Under the pieces are notes generated by a model. The model was not told where the DNA came from and ran no database searches. It was given only the letters and a program-made list of their open reading frames with translations. The position numbers and the translations under genes were made by a program. A DNA stretch of 64,000 nt from Pseudomonas zanjanensis (GTDB lineage: Bacteria > Pseudomonadota > Gammaproteobacteria > Pseudomonadales > Pseudomonadaceae): positions 2,418,001 through 2,482,000 of the forward strand of contig NZ_JABWRB020000001.1 in the NCBI RefSeq assembly GCF_014268745.2. Reading direction: 5' to 3'. Positions 51,021 to 61,037 of the stretch are shown piece by piece (the stretch's first letter is position 1; each line of letters opens with the position of its first letter).

Positions 51021-51668
51021 TCAGGGTGCCAGGCGGCTGCGCTGCCAGGCGCCATCCTGCAGGCGGTAGTCGAGGCGATCGTGCAAACGGTCGGCGCGGC
51101 CCTGCCAGAACTCCAGCCGCTGCGGTTGCAGGCAATAGCCGCCCCAATGCCCAGGGCGCCGCACAGGCTGATCGGCGAAGCGTCGTTCAGTCTGCGTGAG
51201 CAAGGTTTCCAGCGCGGCCCGATCCGGCAATGGACGGCTTTGTGGCGACGCCCAGGCCCCCAGGCGACTGCCTACGGAACGGGATTCGAAATAGGCATCC
51301 GACAGCGCAGGATCAAGCTTGTGGACCGGCCCTTCGATGCGTACTTGCCGTTCCAGCCCCGGCCAGAAAAACGTCATGGCGGCCCAGGGATTGGCCGCCA
51401 GGTCCTGGCCCTTGAGGCTGTCGTAGTTGCCGAAAAACGAGAAACCCTGGACGTCGAACCCCTTGAGCAACAACACCCGGCAGTGAGGCCGGCCCTGGGC
51501 GTCCACCGTCGCCAGGGCCATGGCGTTGGCTTCCACGGGTGGACTTTCGGTATCGCGGGCCTGTTGCATCCAGAGCGCGAACAGGGCCAGGGGATCGTCC
51601 GATGCCTGGGCTTCGTCCAGGCCATCGCGGGTGTACTGGCGGCGCATCTTGGCCAGGGAAAGAGGCAT
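51021..51668 (-). CDS. pdxH: pyridoxamine 5'-phosphate oxidase PdxH
   Basis: 215 residues from ATG 51668. Typical sequence: [57 protein letters not shown], and the C-terminal [13 protein letters not shown]. It oxidises pyridoxamine or pyridoxine phosphate to pyridoxal phosphate with FMN and oxygen. It is the only clearly housekeeping and O2-dependent gene inside the anaerobic block. It is upstream of the NarL site and so is not part of the moaB operon. Confidence 0.95.
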   Translation of the reverse strand: MPLSLAKMRRQYTRDGLDEAQASDDPLALFALWMQQARDTESPPVEANAMALATVDAQGRPHCRVLLLKGFDVQGFSFFGNYDSLKGQDLAANPWAAMTFFWPGLERQVRIEGPVHKLDPALSDAYFESRSVGSRLGAWASPQSRPLPDRAALETLLTQTERRFADQPVRRPGHWGGYCLQPQRLEFWQGRADRLHDRLDYRLQDGAWQRSRLAP

Positions 51669-51766
51669 GAGGGGGATCTCCACTGTGGTTTTGGGCCAGT
51701 GTGGAGTCGACTGCGGTGGCGGGCCTTGATCGTTGTCAATGCGGGCTCTTGCGGTGAATGTGCCGG

Positions 51767-51868
51767 CCTCTTCGCGAGCAAGCCCGCTCCCACAGGGGAT
51801 TGGGGGGATCAGGAAACTGAAGACGATCGCAGATCCAATGTGGGAGCGGGCTTGCTCGCGAAGGCGGC
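51767..51868. repeat. REPIN between pdxH and norR
   Basis: Arms TTCGCGAGCAAGCCCGCTCC and its complement are in the opposite order to most others in the window. It lies just before the norR stop, so it may form the 3' end of the norR message. Confidence 0.8.
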
Positions 51869-51882
51869 AACCCGGTCTGCCG

Positions 51883-53415
51883 CTACTTGAGCCCCAACCG
51901 CCGCGCCAGCTTATGCAAGTTGCTCGGGTCAACCTCCAACAACCGCGCCGCCCCCGCCCAGTTCTGCCCGCAACGTTCCAAGGCCTTGAGGATCGCCTGG
52001 CGCTGGCAACCATCGACCGCCTCGCTCAAGGGCTGCACGGGCGCTTCCAACGCTTGCAGGGCCTGTTCCGGCAGCGTCTGTGCAGAGCTGCTGCTGGCAT
52101 TGACATCCAGGTCCAGCACCTGCGGCTCCAGGGTCATGATCAGGCTGCGACTGGCGCCACGACTCAGTTGCTTCAACGCCGCGCGGCTGATGACATGCTC
52201 CAGCTCCCGCACATTGCCGGGCCAGCTGTACGCCAGCAACGCCTGTTCGGCCGCCGGTGACAGGCGCAAGCCACGCAAGCCCAGGCGCGTGCGGTTCAGT
52301 TCGAGAAAGTGCCCGGCCAGCATCAACACATCGTGGCCGCGCTCACGCAGCGGCGGGATCGGCACCGGGTAGACCGAGAGCCGGTGATACAGGTCGGCGC
52401 GAAACAGCCCATCGCGAATGCTGTCGGGCAAATGCCGGTTGGTGGCGGCGATGATCCGCACATCGACGTGCAGCGGCTTGTCCGCACCCAGGCGCTGGAT
52501 CTCGCCGTTCTGCAAGGTGCGCAGCAACTTGGCCTGCACGCTCAACGGCAACTCACCGACCTCATCGAGAAACAGCGTGCCGCCATTGGCCGCATCGAAG
52601 CGTCCGGCGCGGTCGGTGGTCGCCCCGGAAAACGCGCCTTTGACGTGGCCGAACAACTCGCTTTCGGCCAGGGACTCGGGCAACGCCGCGCAGTTGACCT
52701 GCACCAATGGCTTATGACCGCGCCGGGACAGGCGATGCAGCCGCCGGGCGAACAACTCCTTGCCCACGCCAGTCTCACCCAGCAACAGCACCGGCAATTC
52801 GGAATCGGCCAGCACATCCAGCTCGTTGAGCAATTGCTGCAAGCCTTCGCTGCGCCCAAGGATCTCACCCTCCTCGGCTGGCAGGCGCAGGTCGGCCGGG
52901 TCGCTGCGCGATGCCCGCAGGCTACGGTTTTCCTGTTCGAGACGGGTGACGCGCACCGCCGCCTCGATCTGCAACGTACAACGCTTGAGTTCCTCCCGGG
53001 CGCGGCTGTCGAAGGTGCCGGCGTGCAGCGCATCCAGGGTGATCGCGCCCCAGAGCCGGCCTTCCACGTACAGGCTCACGCCCATGCAGTCATGCACCGG
53101 CAGCGGCTCGCCGACGTGGTGGTCGAGCAAGCCGTCATACGGATCGGGCAAACGGCTGTCCGGCTCGAACCAAGTGGGTTCGCGCGAGGCCATGATCGCC
53201 GCCAGGCGCGGATGTTGGGCGATCACGAAACGCCGGCCCAGCGCTTCGTGGACCAGGCCCACGGTAGCCACGGGCCTGAGGCTGTCGTCGTCCAGGCGCA
53301 GCAGCCCCACGGCGCCACTGTTGAAGTACTCGCGCAGGGTCTGCACCAGGCGCTGCAATCGCACCGCATTGGGCAGCTCGACGATCAGGTCGGCGGCCAG
53401 GCTTTCACGCAGCAT
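51883..53415 (-). CDS. norR: NO-responsive sigma-54 activator NorR
   Basis: 510 residues. An N-terminal GAF domain has candidate iron ligands Asp91, Asp94, Cys110 and Asp128, spaced like Asp96, Asp99, Cys113 and Asp131 of E. coli NorR. AAA+ domain: Walker A GETGVGKE (213-220), a GAFSGA loop (260-265) where GAFTGA is usual, and [11 protein letters not shown] Fis-type HTH ends the protein ([20 protein letters not shown]). NO bound to the iron relieves repression of the ATPase. It is divergent from ytfE, with three GGT-N7-ACC sites between. Confidence 0.93.
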   Translation of the reverse strand: MLRESLAADLIVELPNAVRLQRLVQTLREYFNSGAVGLLRLDDDSLRPVATVGLVHEALGRRFVIAQHPRLAAIMASREPTWFEPDSRLPDPYDGLLDHHVGEPLPVHDCMGVSLYVEGRLWGAITLDALHAGTFDSRAREELKRCTLQIEAAVRVTRLEQENRSLRASRSDPADLRLPAEEGEILGRSEGLQQLLNELDVLADSELPVLLLGETGVGKELFARRLHRLSRRGHKPLVQVNCAALPESLAESELFGHVKGAFSGATTDRAGRFDAANGGTLFLDEVGELPLSVQAKLLRTLQNGEIQRLGADKPLHVDVRIIAATNRHLPDSIRDGLFRADLYHRLSVYPVPIPPLRERGHDVLMLAGHFLELNRTRLGLRGLRLSPAAEQALLAYSWPGNVRELEHVISRAALKQLSRGASRSLIMTLEPQVLDLDVNASSSSAQTLPEQALQALEAPVQPLSEAVDGCQRQAILKALERCGQNWAGAARLLEVDPSNLHKLARRLGLK

Positions 53416-53472
53416 GGTAGTGATGACCCTCCAGGGTTCGTTTGACCCTTCATAGTCAGGGTGACAATCACC
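53416..53472. promoter_or_regulatory. three NorR binding sites (GGT-N7-ACC)
   Basis: Sites are GGTAGTGATGACC (53416-53428), GGTTCGTTTGACC (53435-53447) and GGTGACAATCACC (53460-53472). Three enhancer sites are also found in known NorR-controlled promoters. The first touches the norR start codon. Confidence 0.8.
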
Positions 53473-53512
53473 CTGTCAATAATTTAGTGCTTTGTTTTCA
53501 ATCAGTTGAATC

Positions 53513-53528
53513 TGGCATGCCGGCTGCA
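53513..53528 (+). promoter_or_regulatory. sigma-54 promoter of ytfE
   Basis: TGGCATGCCGGCTGCA has the GG and GC elements with exactly ten bases between, and fits TGGCAC-N5-TTGCA at most positions. It lies 45-60 bp before ytfE and about 40 bp after the last NorR site. Confidence 0.75.
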
Positions 53529-53575
53529 AAGAAGCGCTCATCTGTCCCTCCCGGGATTCAACCCAAGGAAACATG

Positions 53576-54250
53576 ATGAACCTCGATCTGCTGGAACAAA
53601 GCCTCGGCCAACTGGCCTGCGACATTCCTGGTGCAACCCGTACCTTCCATCATTACAACCTCGACTTCTGTTGCGGTGGGCAAAAATCCTTGCGCGAAGC
53701 GGCGCTGGGCAAAGGCTTAAATCCGTTGCTGATCGCCGACGCCCTCAGCACCCTGCAAGCGGCCGGGGAGCTGGGCCATGACTGGCGCAACGAGCCCCAG
53801 GCATTGTTGATCGCCCATATCCTGGAACGCTACCACGCGCGTCATCGCGAACAACTGCCGGAACTGATCCGCCTGGCCCGGCGCGTCGAGACGGTCCATG
53901 GCGCCCGGGCCAGTTGCCCCAACGGCCTGGCCGATCACTTGCAGGACATGTATCAGGAACTCGAAGGCCACATGCTCAAGGAGGAACAGGTGCTGTTCCC
54001 GATGCTGCAACAAGGCCTGGGCGAACGCGCCTCGGCGCCGATCCAGGTACTGCGCTACGAACACGACCAGCACGGCGACGCCCTGGAAACCATGCTGGCC
54101 CTGACCGACCAGATCACCCCACCCTCCGACGCCTGCAACACCTGGCGCGCCCTGTACCGCGGGCTGGTGGAGTTTCGTGATGACCTGATGCAGCACATCC
54201 ATCTGGAGAACAATGTGTTGTTCGTCAATGCGATGAAGGCTGCTCACTAA
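53576..54250 (+). CDS. ytfE: di-iron Fe-S cluster repair protein YtfE/ScdA (DnrN/NorA)
   Basis: 224 residues from ATG 53576; ATG 53573 is also possible, but AAGGA is only 3 bp before it. N-terminal ScdA motif: LACDIPGATRTFHHYNLDFCCGG. The C-terminal hemerythrin-like domain has the di-iron His and Glu ligands in ILERYHARHREQLPE, ELEGHMLKEEQVLFP, YEHDQHGDAL and LMQHIHLENNVLF. It repairs iron-sulfur clusters damaged by NO, and in Ralstonia the relative NorA lowers free NO. It is the expected NorR target and is divergent from norR. Confidence 0.93.
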   Translation: MNLDLLEQSLGQLACDIPGATRTFHHYNLDFCCGGQKSLREAALGKGLNPLLIADALSTLQAAGELGHDWRNEPQALLIAHILERYHARHREQLPELIRLARRVETVHGARASCPNGLADHLQDMYQELEGHMLKEEQVLFPMLQQGLGERASAPIQVLRYEHDQHGDALETMLALTDQITPPSDACNTWRALYRGLVEFRDDLMQHIHLENNVLFVNAMKAAH

Positions 54251-54269
54251 CCTCAAACAGCACACCACA

Positions 54270-54363
54270 CCTGTGGGAGCGGGCTTGCTCGCGAAGGCGG
54301 CGTGTCAGTCAACATCAATACTGACTGATCCACCGTCTTCGCGAGCAAGCCCGCTCCCACAGA
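54270..54363. repeat. REPIN after ytfE
   Basis: Inverted GTGGGAGCGGGCTTGCTCGC arms with spacer GTGTCAGTCAACATCAATAC lie between ytfE and the convergent membrane-protein gene. Confidence 0.85.
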
Positions 54364-54385
54364 GGTTCAGTGCTGTCTCTTCTGC

Positions 54386-54823
54386 TCAAAACTGCCAATA
54401 GAACATCGCCTTCGCCAACACCACGATCAGCACCATGTGCCCCAGGATACCGCGCCGCAGCCAGCAGGCGCGGCTGGGTGTCAGGCGTCCGCTCTTGAGC
54501 CAGTACGCCAGCCACAGGTAGTGCCCGATGATGCTCAGCGCCAACAGAATCTTCAGGCTCAGCAACAGACCGAAGCTGTTGCTCCACGGCTGGCTCAATG
54601 CGCCGCGATGCTGCCAGGCCAGGGCCATGCCGGCGCCGTACAACACCAGCACCACGCCATGCAGCACATGCCGCGAGCGCTGGGCGATCGCCTGGTCAGC
54701 GCCGTCCCTGACGATCTGCGTCAAAGGCCCGCGCGCGGCATGCCAGATGAACACCTCGAAAAACAGCGTGCCAATGAAGGCGATGGCCGCCAACAGGTGC
54801 GTGACCAGCAAGACCCCGTACAT
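54386..54823 (-). CDS. CopD-like small integral membrane protein
   Basis: 145 residues from ATG 54823 with about four membrane helices (VLLVTHLLAAIAFIGTLFFEV, HGVVLVLYGAGMALAW, LKILLALSIIGHYLWLAYWL, GHMVLIVVLAKAMFYW). Conserved His residues within the helices suggest haem or copper binding, as in CopD-like proteins. It is 25 bp downstream of nnrS and very likely co-transcribed. Its role in NO or copper handling is inferred only from this neighbour. Confidence 0.78.
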   Translation of the reverse strand: MYGVLLVTHLLAAIAFIGTLFFEVFIWHAARGPLTQIVRDGADQAIAQRSRHVLHGVVLVLYGAGMALAWQHRGALSQPWSNSFGLLLSLKILLALSIIGHYLWLAYWLKSGRLTPSRACWLRRGILGHMVLIVVLAKAMFYWQF

Positions 54824-54848
54824 TATCGATTCCCTCTGCCCAACCGGC

Positions 54849-56039
54849 TCATCCCGGATGCCCATCCACCCGGGCCTTCAACAGCATCGGCCCATAGCGC
54901 CAGGCGTAGAGACCGAACGCCAACGTCCAGCACAGCGCCGCCAGCCACAGCCCGGCCAACGGCAACAGCAGCACCAACAGCACGCGGCTCAGGCACGCCA
55001 GGTTCAGCAGGATGAATGCCAGGGTCATGCCCGCCGGTGGCTCCAGGGGGCGCCCGGTATGGCCCAGGCTGACACGGGCAATCATCGCCAGGATCAAACC
55101 GGCCATGGCGCCGATGGTCAGGCTGTGCACCGCCAGGCTCGGGCTCACCGGCACACCGAAATGCCACAGCGCCATGCCCAGGCAGGCCACCGCCAGCCAA
55201 GCGTAGGCCAGGTGCAACGACCACAGCAGTGGCACCCTCCACAAATTCCGATCATGCCAACGCACCAGTCGAATCCCGTGCCCCGCCGCCAACGCGGCGA
55301 ACAACAGGCCAACCCAGACGCTGGCCGCCAGAGCCGGGCCGAAGGCATACAACAACGCCACCAGCGCCGCACCCGCCAGCAACAGGCGATCGAGCCACGG
55401 CCAAGGGGCCACGCCTTCGACCCGACCGAGGCCGCGCTGGGTAAAGAATGGAATCACGCGGCCGCCAATCAAGCCCATCATGGCCGCCACCAGCCACAGG
55501 CCGGTGAGCACGCTCTGGCGCTGCAAGCCCTCGTTGTGCTGCACCAGGCCGTACACGGATAACCCGTCGGCGGCGGCCAACAGCAGCAACACCAGCACAA
55601 TCGGGTAATTGCGCTTCTGCCGCACGCGCCACAACATCACGCCCATCAACACCGCGACCGCCAGGGCAAAACCCAACTCCAGCAGCGCCAGCAACGGCCA
55701 AGGCGCATCGACCAGCCAGGCGAGCCGCGCGCCCAGCCACAACAACGCCAGCGTTGCCAGGCGCTTGCCGCTGAGCCCCGGGATGCCGGTCCAGGTTTGC
55801 ACCGCGGTCAGCAGGAACCCGGCGATGATCGCCAAGCCGAAACCGAATAACAGCTCATGCCGGTGCCAGGCCAACCAGCCGCCGGCCGGCTGCCAGGCCG
55901 ACAACCGCCCGGTAAACGCCGCGAGCCAGAAAGGAACGGCCAACAACGCCAACACACAACCGGCCAGAAAAAACGGCCGAAACGCCAGGCGCCACAGCGG
56001 CGCGATGGCCATGGCCTTGCGACGGTCAAGCACTTGCAT
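54849..56039 (-). CDS. nnrS: NnrS family haem/copper membrane protein
   Basis: 396 residues with about twelve membrane helices. Family motifs: LAFRPFFLAGCVLALLAVP at the N-terminus, WHRHELLFGFGLAIIAGFLLTA (His for haem), GRVIPFFTQRG, and HSLTIGAMAGLILAMIARVSLGHTGRPL near the end. NnrS proteins protect cells from NO and related iron-dinitrosyl stress and are normally under FNR/NNR-type control. An Anr/Dnr-like box lies about 90 bp upstream. A CopD-like gene follows. Confidence 0.93.
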   Translation of the reverse strand: MQVLDRRKAMAIAPLWRLAFRPFFLAGCVLALLAVPFWLAAFTGRLSAWQPAGGWLAWHRHELLFGFGLAIIAGFLLTAVQTWTGIPGLSGKRLATLALLWLGARLAWLVDAPWPLLALLELGFALAVAVLMGVMLWRVRQKRNYPIVLVLLLLAAADGLSVYGLVQHNEGLQRQSVLTGLWLVAAMMGLIGGRVIPFFTQRGLGRVEGVAPWPWLDRLLLAGAALVALLYAFGPALAASVWVGLLFAALAAGHGIRLVRWHDRNLWRVPLLWSLHLAYAWLAVACLGMALWHFGVPVSPSLAVHSLTIGAMAGLILAMIARVSLGHTGRPLEPPAGMTLAFILLNLACLSRVLLVLLLPLAGLWLAALCWTLAFGLYAWRYGPMLLKARVDGHPG

Positions 56040-56122
56040 ACACCACTCCTTTGCCTCGCCAGACAGCCAGCGAGGGACGACAAACCAGGGTTCGAATGAT
56101 CGGCTATCGACGCCGGCCGGCC

Positions 56123-56136
56123 TTGTCTCAGATCAA
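56123..56136. promoter_or_regulatory. Anr/Dnr box of nnrS
   Basis: Read on the minus strand it is TTGAT-CTGA-GACAA. One half-site is perfect, while the other departs from ATCAA at two positions. Centre is 90 bp before the nnrS start. Confidence 0.6.
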
Positions 56137-56231
56137 GCCAGCGCATCGGCGACCTCCCGTCTCGAACAGGCACTTGCAAGGGGCTTGCCGAAGTGGGTCA
56201 GTGTTGGAGTTCAGTAATGCTGTTCAATAGA

Positions 56232-56368
56232 CCTGTGGCGAGGGAGCTTGCTCCCGCTGGGCCGCGAAGCGGCCCCTAAAGCCGCCAAATGCAGAGCATC
56301 AGACACTCCGCACCCGCCGATTTACGACTGCTTCGCAGCCGAGCGGGAGCAAGCTCCCTCGCCACAGG
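56232..56368. repeat. REPIN upstream of dnr
   Basis: GTGGCGAGGGAGCTTGCTCCC arms flank an unusually long spacer of about 95 bp holding CTGCTTCGCAGCC. It separates the divergent nnrS and dnr regions. Confidence 0.85.
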
Positions 56369-56453
56369 CCCATCATTTTTCATGTGTACCGCATGGTGCT
56401 CCCACAGGGACTGTAGCTGAACGGGGTATTTAAGACCCTTTCGCGGTTATTTT

Positions 56454-56485
56454 TACCCTATTGACCCAGGGTCATTTCTACCCTA
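56454..56485. promoter_or_regulatory. dnr-upstream palindrome flanked by TACCCTA repeats
   Basis: A perfect 13-bp palindrome, TGACCCAGGGTCA (56462-56474), is flanked by TACCCTA at 56454-56460 and 56479-56485. It is not a good FNR box, as the half-sites are one base too far apart, and TACCCTA is only a 5-6/7 NarL heptamer. Which protein binds it is open. Confidence 0.35.
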
Positions 56486-56575
56486 CCCAGCCCCAACGCC
56501 CCATGAATCAAAGCCCCCAAGCCTGGCCCGGCTCTTGCTCAGGCACGGCATCACCTTTCTTTGCCGGGGTCCTCC

Positions 56576-56665
56576 ATGAAATCCGTCGTCCTGCCGCTCA
56601 CCTGGTTCGTCGTGCTCACCTGCGTCGTGGCGCTTGCCAGCGGCCTGTCCCTGAGCCTGGTCTGA
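56576..56665 (+). CDS. 29-residue single-helix membrane peptide upstream of dnr
   Basis: MKSVVLPLTWFVVLTCVVAL followed by ASGLSLSLV is one hydrophobic helix after a Lys at position 2. ATG 56576 is preceded by GGGG 5 bp upstream, a weak ribosome-binding site. The stop is 39 bp before dnr. It resembles very small membrane proteins of respiratory complexes, but it could equally be a leader peptide. No homologue is recognised. Confidence 0.4.
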   Translation: MKSVVLPLTWFVVLTCVVALASGLSLSLV

Positions 56666-56704
56666 CCCCGATCACCTCTTTCGCCTTTACAAGGATTCCA
56701 CGCC

Positions 56705-57388
56705 ATGGTGCTCCACCGCGTCCATCACCAGATTCTGCGCAGCCATCATCTGTTCGAGCCGTTGAACGAAGAACAGCTCGACGAATTGATGAGCAACAGC
56801 CAACTGCTGAGCATCGACAGGGGCGATCCGCTGTTCCGTCAGGGAGAGCCGGCGCAGGCGTTTTACTTCGTGATTTCCGGCGCGGTGAAAATCTACCGGC
56901 TAACCCCGGACGGCCAGGAAAAAGTCTTCGAAGTGATTGGCGAGCGCCAGACCTTCGCCGAAGCCATGATGTTGATGGACACGCCCAACTACGTCGCGTC
57001 CGCCGAAGCCGTCGGCCCGACCCAGCTATATCGGCTGTCCAACGCCACCTACATGCGTCTGCTGCAAAGCAACAGCCGGCTGACCTTCGCCCTGCTCGGC
57101 AAGCTCTGCGTGCGTTTGCACCAACGGGTCAACGAGATTGAAACCCTGTCGCTGAAAAACGCCACGCACCGCGTGGTGCGCTATCTGTTGACGCAACTGG
57201 TGCGCCTGCAAACCGTCGACAGTCAGTTCGAACTGCCGATGGCCAAGCAGTTGATCGCCGGGCACTTGTCCATCCAGCCGGAAACCTTTTCACGGATCAT
57301 CCGGCGCCTGATCGATGAAAAGATCATCACCCAGGACGGTCGCCAGATCGCCATTCTCGATCGCCTGCGCCTGGAGCAATTCGAATGA
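56705..57388 (+). CDS. dnr: NO-responsive Crp/Fnr regulator Dnr
   Basis: 227 residues. Closely matches P. aeruginosa Dnr: VHHQILRSHHLFEPL at the N-terminus, FRQGEPAQAFYFVISGAVKI in the sensor domain, and the HTH GHLSIQPETFSRIIRRL. It lacks the Fe-S Cys of Anr; Dnr senses NO through haem. It should bind the TTGAT-N4-ATCAA boxes seen before norC, norQ, nnrS and nrdD. It overlaps dnrP by ATGA and lies beside the nor genes. Confidence 0.94.
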   Translation: MVLHRVHHQILRSHHLFEPLNEEQLDELMSNSQLLSIDRGDPLFRQGEPAQAFYFVISGAVKIYRLTPDGQEKVFEVIGERQTFAEAMMLMDTPNYVASAEAVGPTQLYRLSNATYMRLLQSNSRLTFALLGKLCVRLHQRVNEIETLSLKNATHRVVRYLLTQLVRLQTVDSQFELPMAKQLIAGHLSIQPETFSRIIRRLIDEKIITQDGRQIAILDRLRLEQFE

Positions 57389-57585
57389 GCACGCAGCCCA
57401 CCTGCCTGTATTGCCAACAGGTCCATCACGCCGATGCAAGCGAATGTCGCCAGTGCGGCATGCCCCTGCCCGCCGAAGCAGCGACGGCCGGCGAGCGCAG
57501 GCTGCGGCGCTTCACCTGGTTCTGTGTCGGCTTGACGATCTTCTGCATCGTCATGTTCTTCTGGCTGCCTCGCAGCATCGCCTGA
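57385..57585 (+). CDS. dnrP: DnrP-like zinc-ribbon membrane protein
   Basis: 66 residues. An N-terminal zinc ribbon (CLYCQQ and ECRQCGM) is followed by one C-terminal membrane helix (FCVGLTIFCIVMFFWLP). A gene of this type, called dnrP, follows dnr in other denitrifying pseudomonads. Its function is unknown. It is translationally coupled to dnr and ends 4 bp before the convergent norD stop. Confidence 0.85.
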   Translation: MSTQPTCLYCQQVHHADASECRQCGMPLPAEAATAGERRLRRFTWFCVGLTIFCIVMFFWLPRSIA

Positions 57586-57589
57586 ACCC

Positions 57590-59428
57590 TCAATCCTGAG
57601 TCAATTGCCGGTACAACTGCGGTAGACGCAGCGGCAGTTGCTCGGGCTGGCGAATCAAGGTGTAGCCGTTGGCCCCGAACATGTACGGCAGGTAATCCCC
57701 CGCTTCGCGGTCGATGGTGATGCAGAACGGCGTCAACCCTTGGCGCCGGGCTTCCAGCACTGCCTGGCGGGTGTCTTCCACACCGTAGCGTCCTTCGTAA
57801 AGGTCCAGGTCGTTGGGCTTGCCGTCACTGAGCAGCAACAACAATTTGCGTTGGCGCTTGCAGCCCGCCAACCGTTGCGTGGCCTGGCGAATCGCTGCGC
57901 CCATGCGCGTGTAGTAACCGGGCTTGAGGCCCTGGATCCGTCCGCGGGTGTGATCGTCGTAGCGCTGGTTGAAGGCCTTGAGTTCATGCAGGCGCACCTG
58001 CTGGCGACGCAGGGACGAGAACCCGTACAACGCGAAGTCATCCCCCAGCACCGACAGAGTTTCACCGAACAGCAACAGGCTGTCGCGGATCACGTCGATC
58101 ACCCGGTGCTCGTCATTGAGGTGGGCATCGGTGGACATCGACAGGTCGGCCAGCAGCAGGCAGGCCAGGTCGCGGCGAGTCTGGCGCTGGTCCATGAACA
58201 GTCCGCGTTCGCTGCATTGGCCATGTTGGCGCTCGACGTGAAAATCCAGCCAGGCTTGCAGGTCCAGTTCCGAGCCTTGGGTTTGCTGGCGCAACCATTG
58301 GCGGTCGTTGCGCAAGTGTTCGAACTGGCGACGCAGGCGCTGGGCCGAGCTTCGCAAGCGTGCCGGCAGCGGCTGCGGCTGACAATCGCGGGGGGTGAAC
58401 GTTTGCAGGCTGACGAAGTCGTCCTGCAGGCGTTGCTTGCGATAATCCCATTCCGGCAACAGGATGCCCGCGCCCAACGGGATGTCGTCCACATCGGCCG
58501 GAGGCAGGTCCAGGTGCAGCTTCAAGCCACCGCCCTTGCGCACGCGGGTGCGGGAAAGCGTCAACTGATCCAAGTCCTCGGCGACGCGAGCGGCGTCCGG
58601 GTCTTCGCGGTCATCCGCCCAGCGATCCAGGTCGACATGTTCGGTCCAGCTGAACAGGTTTTCCAGGCGCACGATCAGCAGGCCACCGTCACGGCTGGTG
58701 TCATCGATTCGCTCGGCGCGCTTGCGGCCGCCCTGTTGTTCGCCGGGCGGTGTCGCCAGGTATTGCTCGGACTCCTCGAGGTTGGCGGCCTGGGGATTGG
58801 CCAGGTGTTGGGGTGGGTAGAGCCACAGTGGCAACGGCCAGGCGGCCCGCTCGCTGCGGGGAAAATGTTCGACGCTGCCCGGTTCGCGCAAGGCTTGGCA
58901 CAACGCCCGCTCCAAAGCGGCTTCGGCCGGGTTGAGCGTCGCCGGATCGGGGCGCAGGGACAGGTGCGCGTCCACCAGTCGCCGGTAGCGCGGGCGCAGC
59001 GCCGGGTAGCGCTTCAACACCGCCAGGGTCCAGCGCTGATTGTCCCGACCCCAATGCTTCATCGGTCCCGACTGCGCGGCCAGCAAGGCCAGCCAGCGAT
59101 ACAACTCTTGGTTGAGCTCGACATCGGGGAACGCCGCCAGGCTCGCCGGCAAGCGCAGATTGTCGCCGTCGCACCAGGCCAGGGGCACTTGCTTGCAGGT
59201 GCCGGCGATCTGCTGCATCAGGTTGCGCCGCAGCAGCAGGTCGCGGTCACTGACCGCTTCCAGCCCCAGGTGCGGCGCACCGCCGGTGGCCCGAAACAAC
59301 ACCTGCAGCGAGCGTTGCCGCGGGACCAGTTCGACCCGTGCCTCCGGAAAATCGGCGCTGGCCCGGCGGGTGATGAAACGGTGCCAGACACTGCCGACCC
59401 ATTCTTCCAGCTCCAGGGTGAATGCCAT
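57590..59428 (-). CDS. norD: nitric oxide reductase activation protein NorD (VWA domain)
   Basis: 612 residues from ATG 59428, which has AGGAG 8 bp upstream; longer frames run into a REPIN. The N-terminal half is helical and specific to NorD/CbbO. The C-terminal von Willebrand A domain has the MIDAS motif DLSMS and LLLLSDGKPNDLDLYEGRYG. With the MoxR ATPase NorQ it matures or activates the NorCB enzyme. It follows norB after a REPIN, as in the norCBD order of other pseudomonads. Confidence 0.93.
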   Translation of the reverse strand: MAFTLELEEWVGSVWHRFITRRASADFPEARVELVPRQRSLQVLFRATGGAPHLGLEAVSDRDLLLRRNLMQQIAGTCKQVPLAWCDGDNLRLPASLAAFPDVELNQELYRWLALLAAQSGPMKHWGRDNQRWTLAVLKRYPALRPRYRRLVDAHLSLRPDPATLNPAEAALERALCQALREPGSVEHFPRSERAAWPLPLWLYPPQHLANPQAANLEESEQYLATPPGEQQGGRKRAERIDDTSRDGGLLIVRLENLFSWTEHVDLDRWADDREDPDAARVAEDLDQLTLSRTRVRKGGGLKLHLDLPPADVDDIPLGAGILLPEWDYRKQRLQDDFVSLQTFTPRDCQPQPLPARLRSSAQRLRRQFEHLRNDRQWLRQQTQGSELDLQAWLDFHVERQHGQCSERGLFMDQRQTRRDLACLLLADLSMSTDAHLNDEHRVIDVIRDSLLLFGETLSVLGDDFALYGFSSLRRQQVRLHELKAFNQRYDDHTRGRIQGLKPGYYTRMGAAIRQATQRLAGCKRQRKLLLLLSDGKPNDLDLYEGRYGVEDTRQAVLEARRQGLTPFCITIDREAGDYLPYMFGANGYTLIRQPEQLPLRLPQLYRQLTQD

Positions 59429-59479
59429 GGTTACTCTCCTATCAACCCATTGCAGTGAAGAGACTGGCTCATACTGCTT

Positions 59480-59573
59480 TTGTGGCGAGGGAGCTTGCTC
59501 CCGCTTGGGTGCGAAGCGCCCGTCAAAAAGGGTCTGCTGCGCAGCCCAGCGGGAGCAAGCTCCCTCGCCACAA
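59480..59573. repeat. REPIN between norB and norD
   Basis: Inverted GTGGCGAGGGAGCTTGCTCCC arms flank GTCTGCTGCGCAGCC. Lying inside norCBD, it may lower or protect the norD part of the message. Confidence 0.85.
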
Positions 59574-59606
59574 AAGCTCTCTCGCCACGAGTTCAGCGGT
59601 GGCCTT

Positions 59607-61037
<1,431 letters not shown>

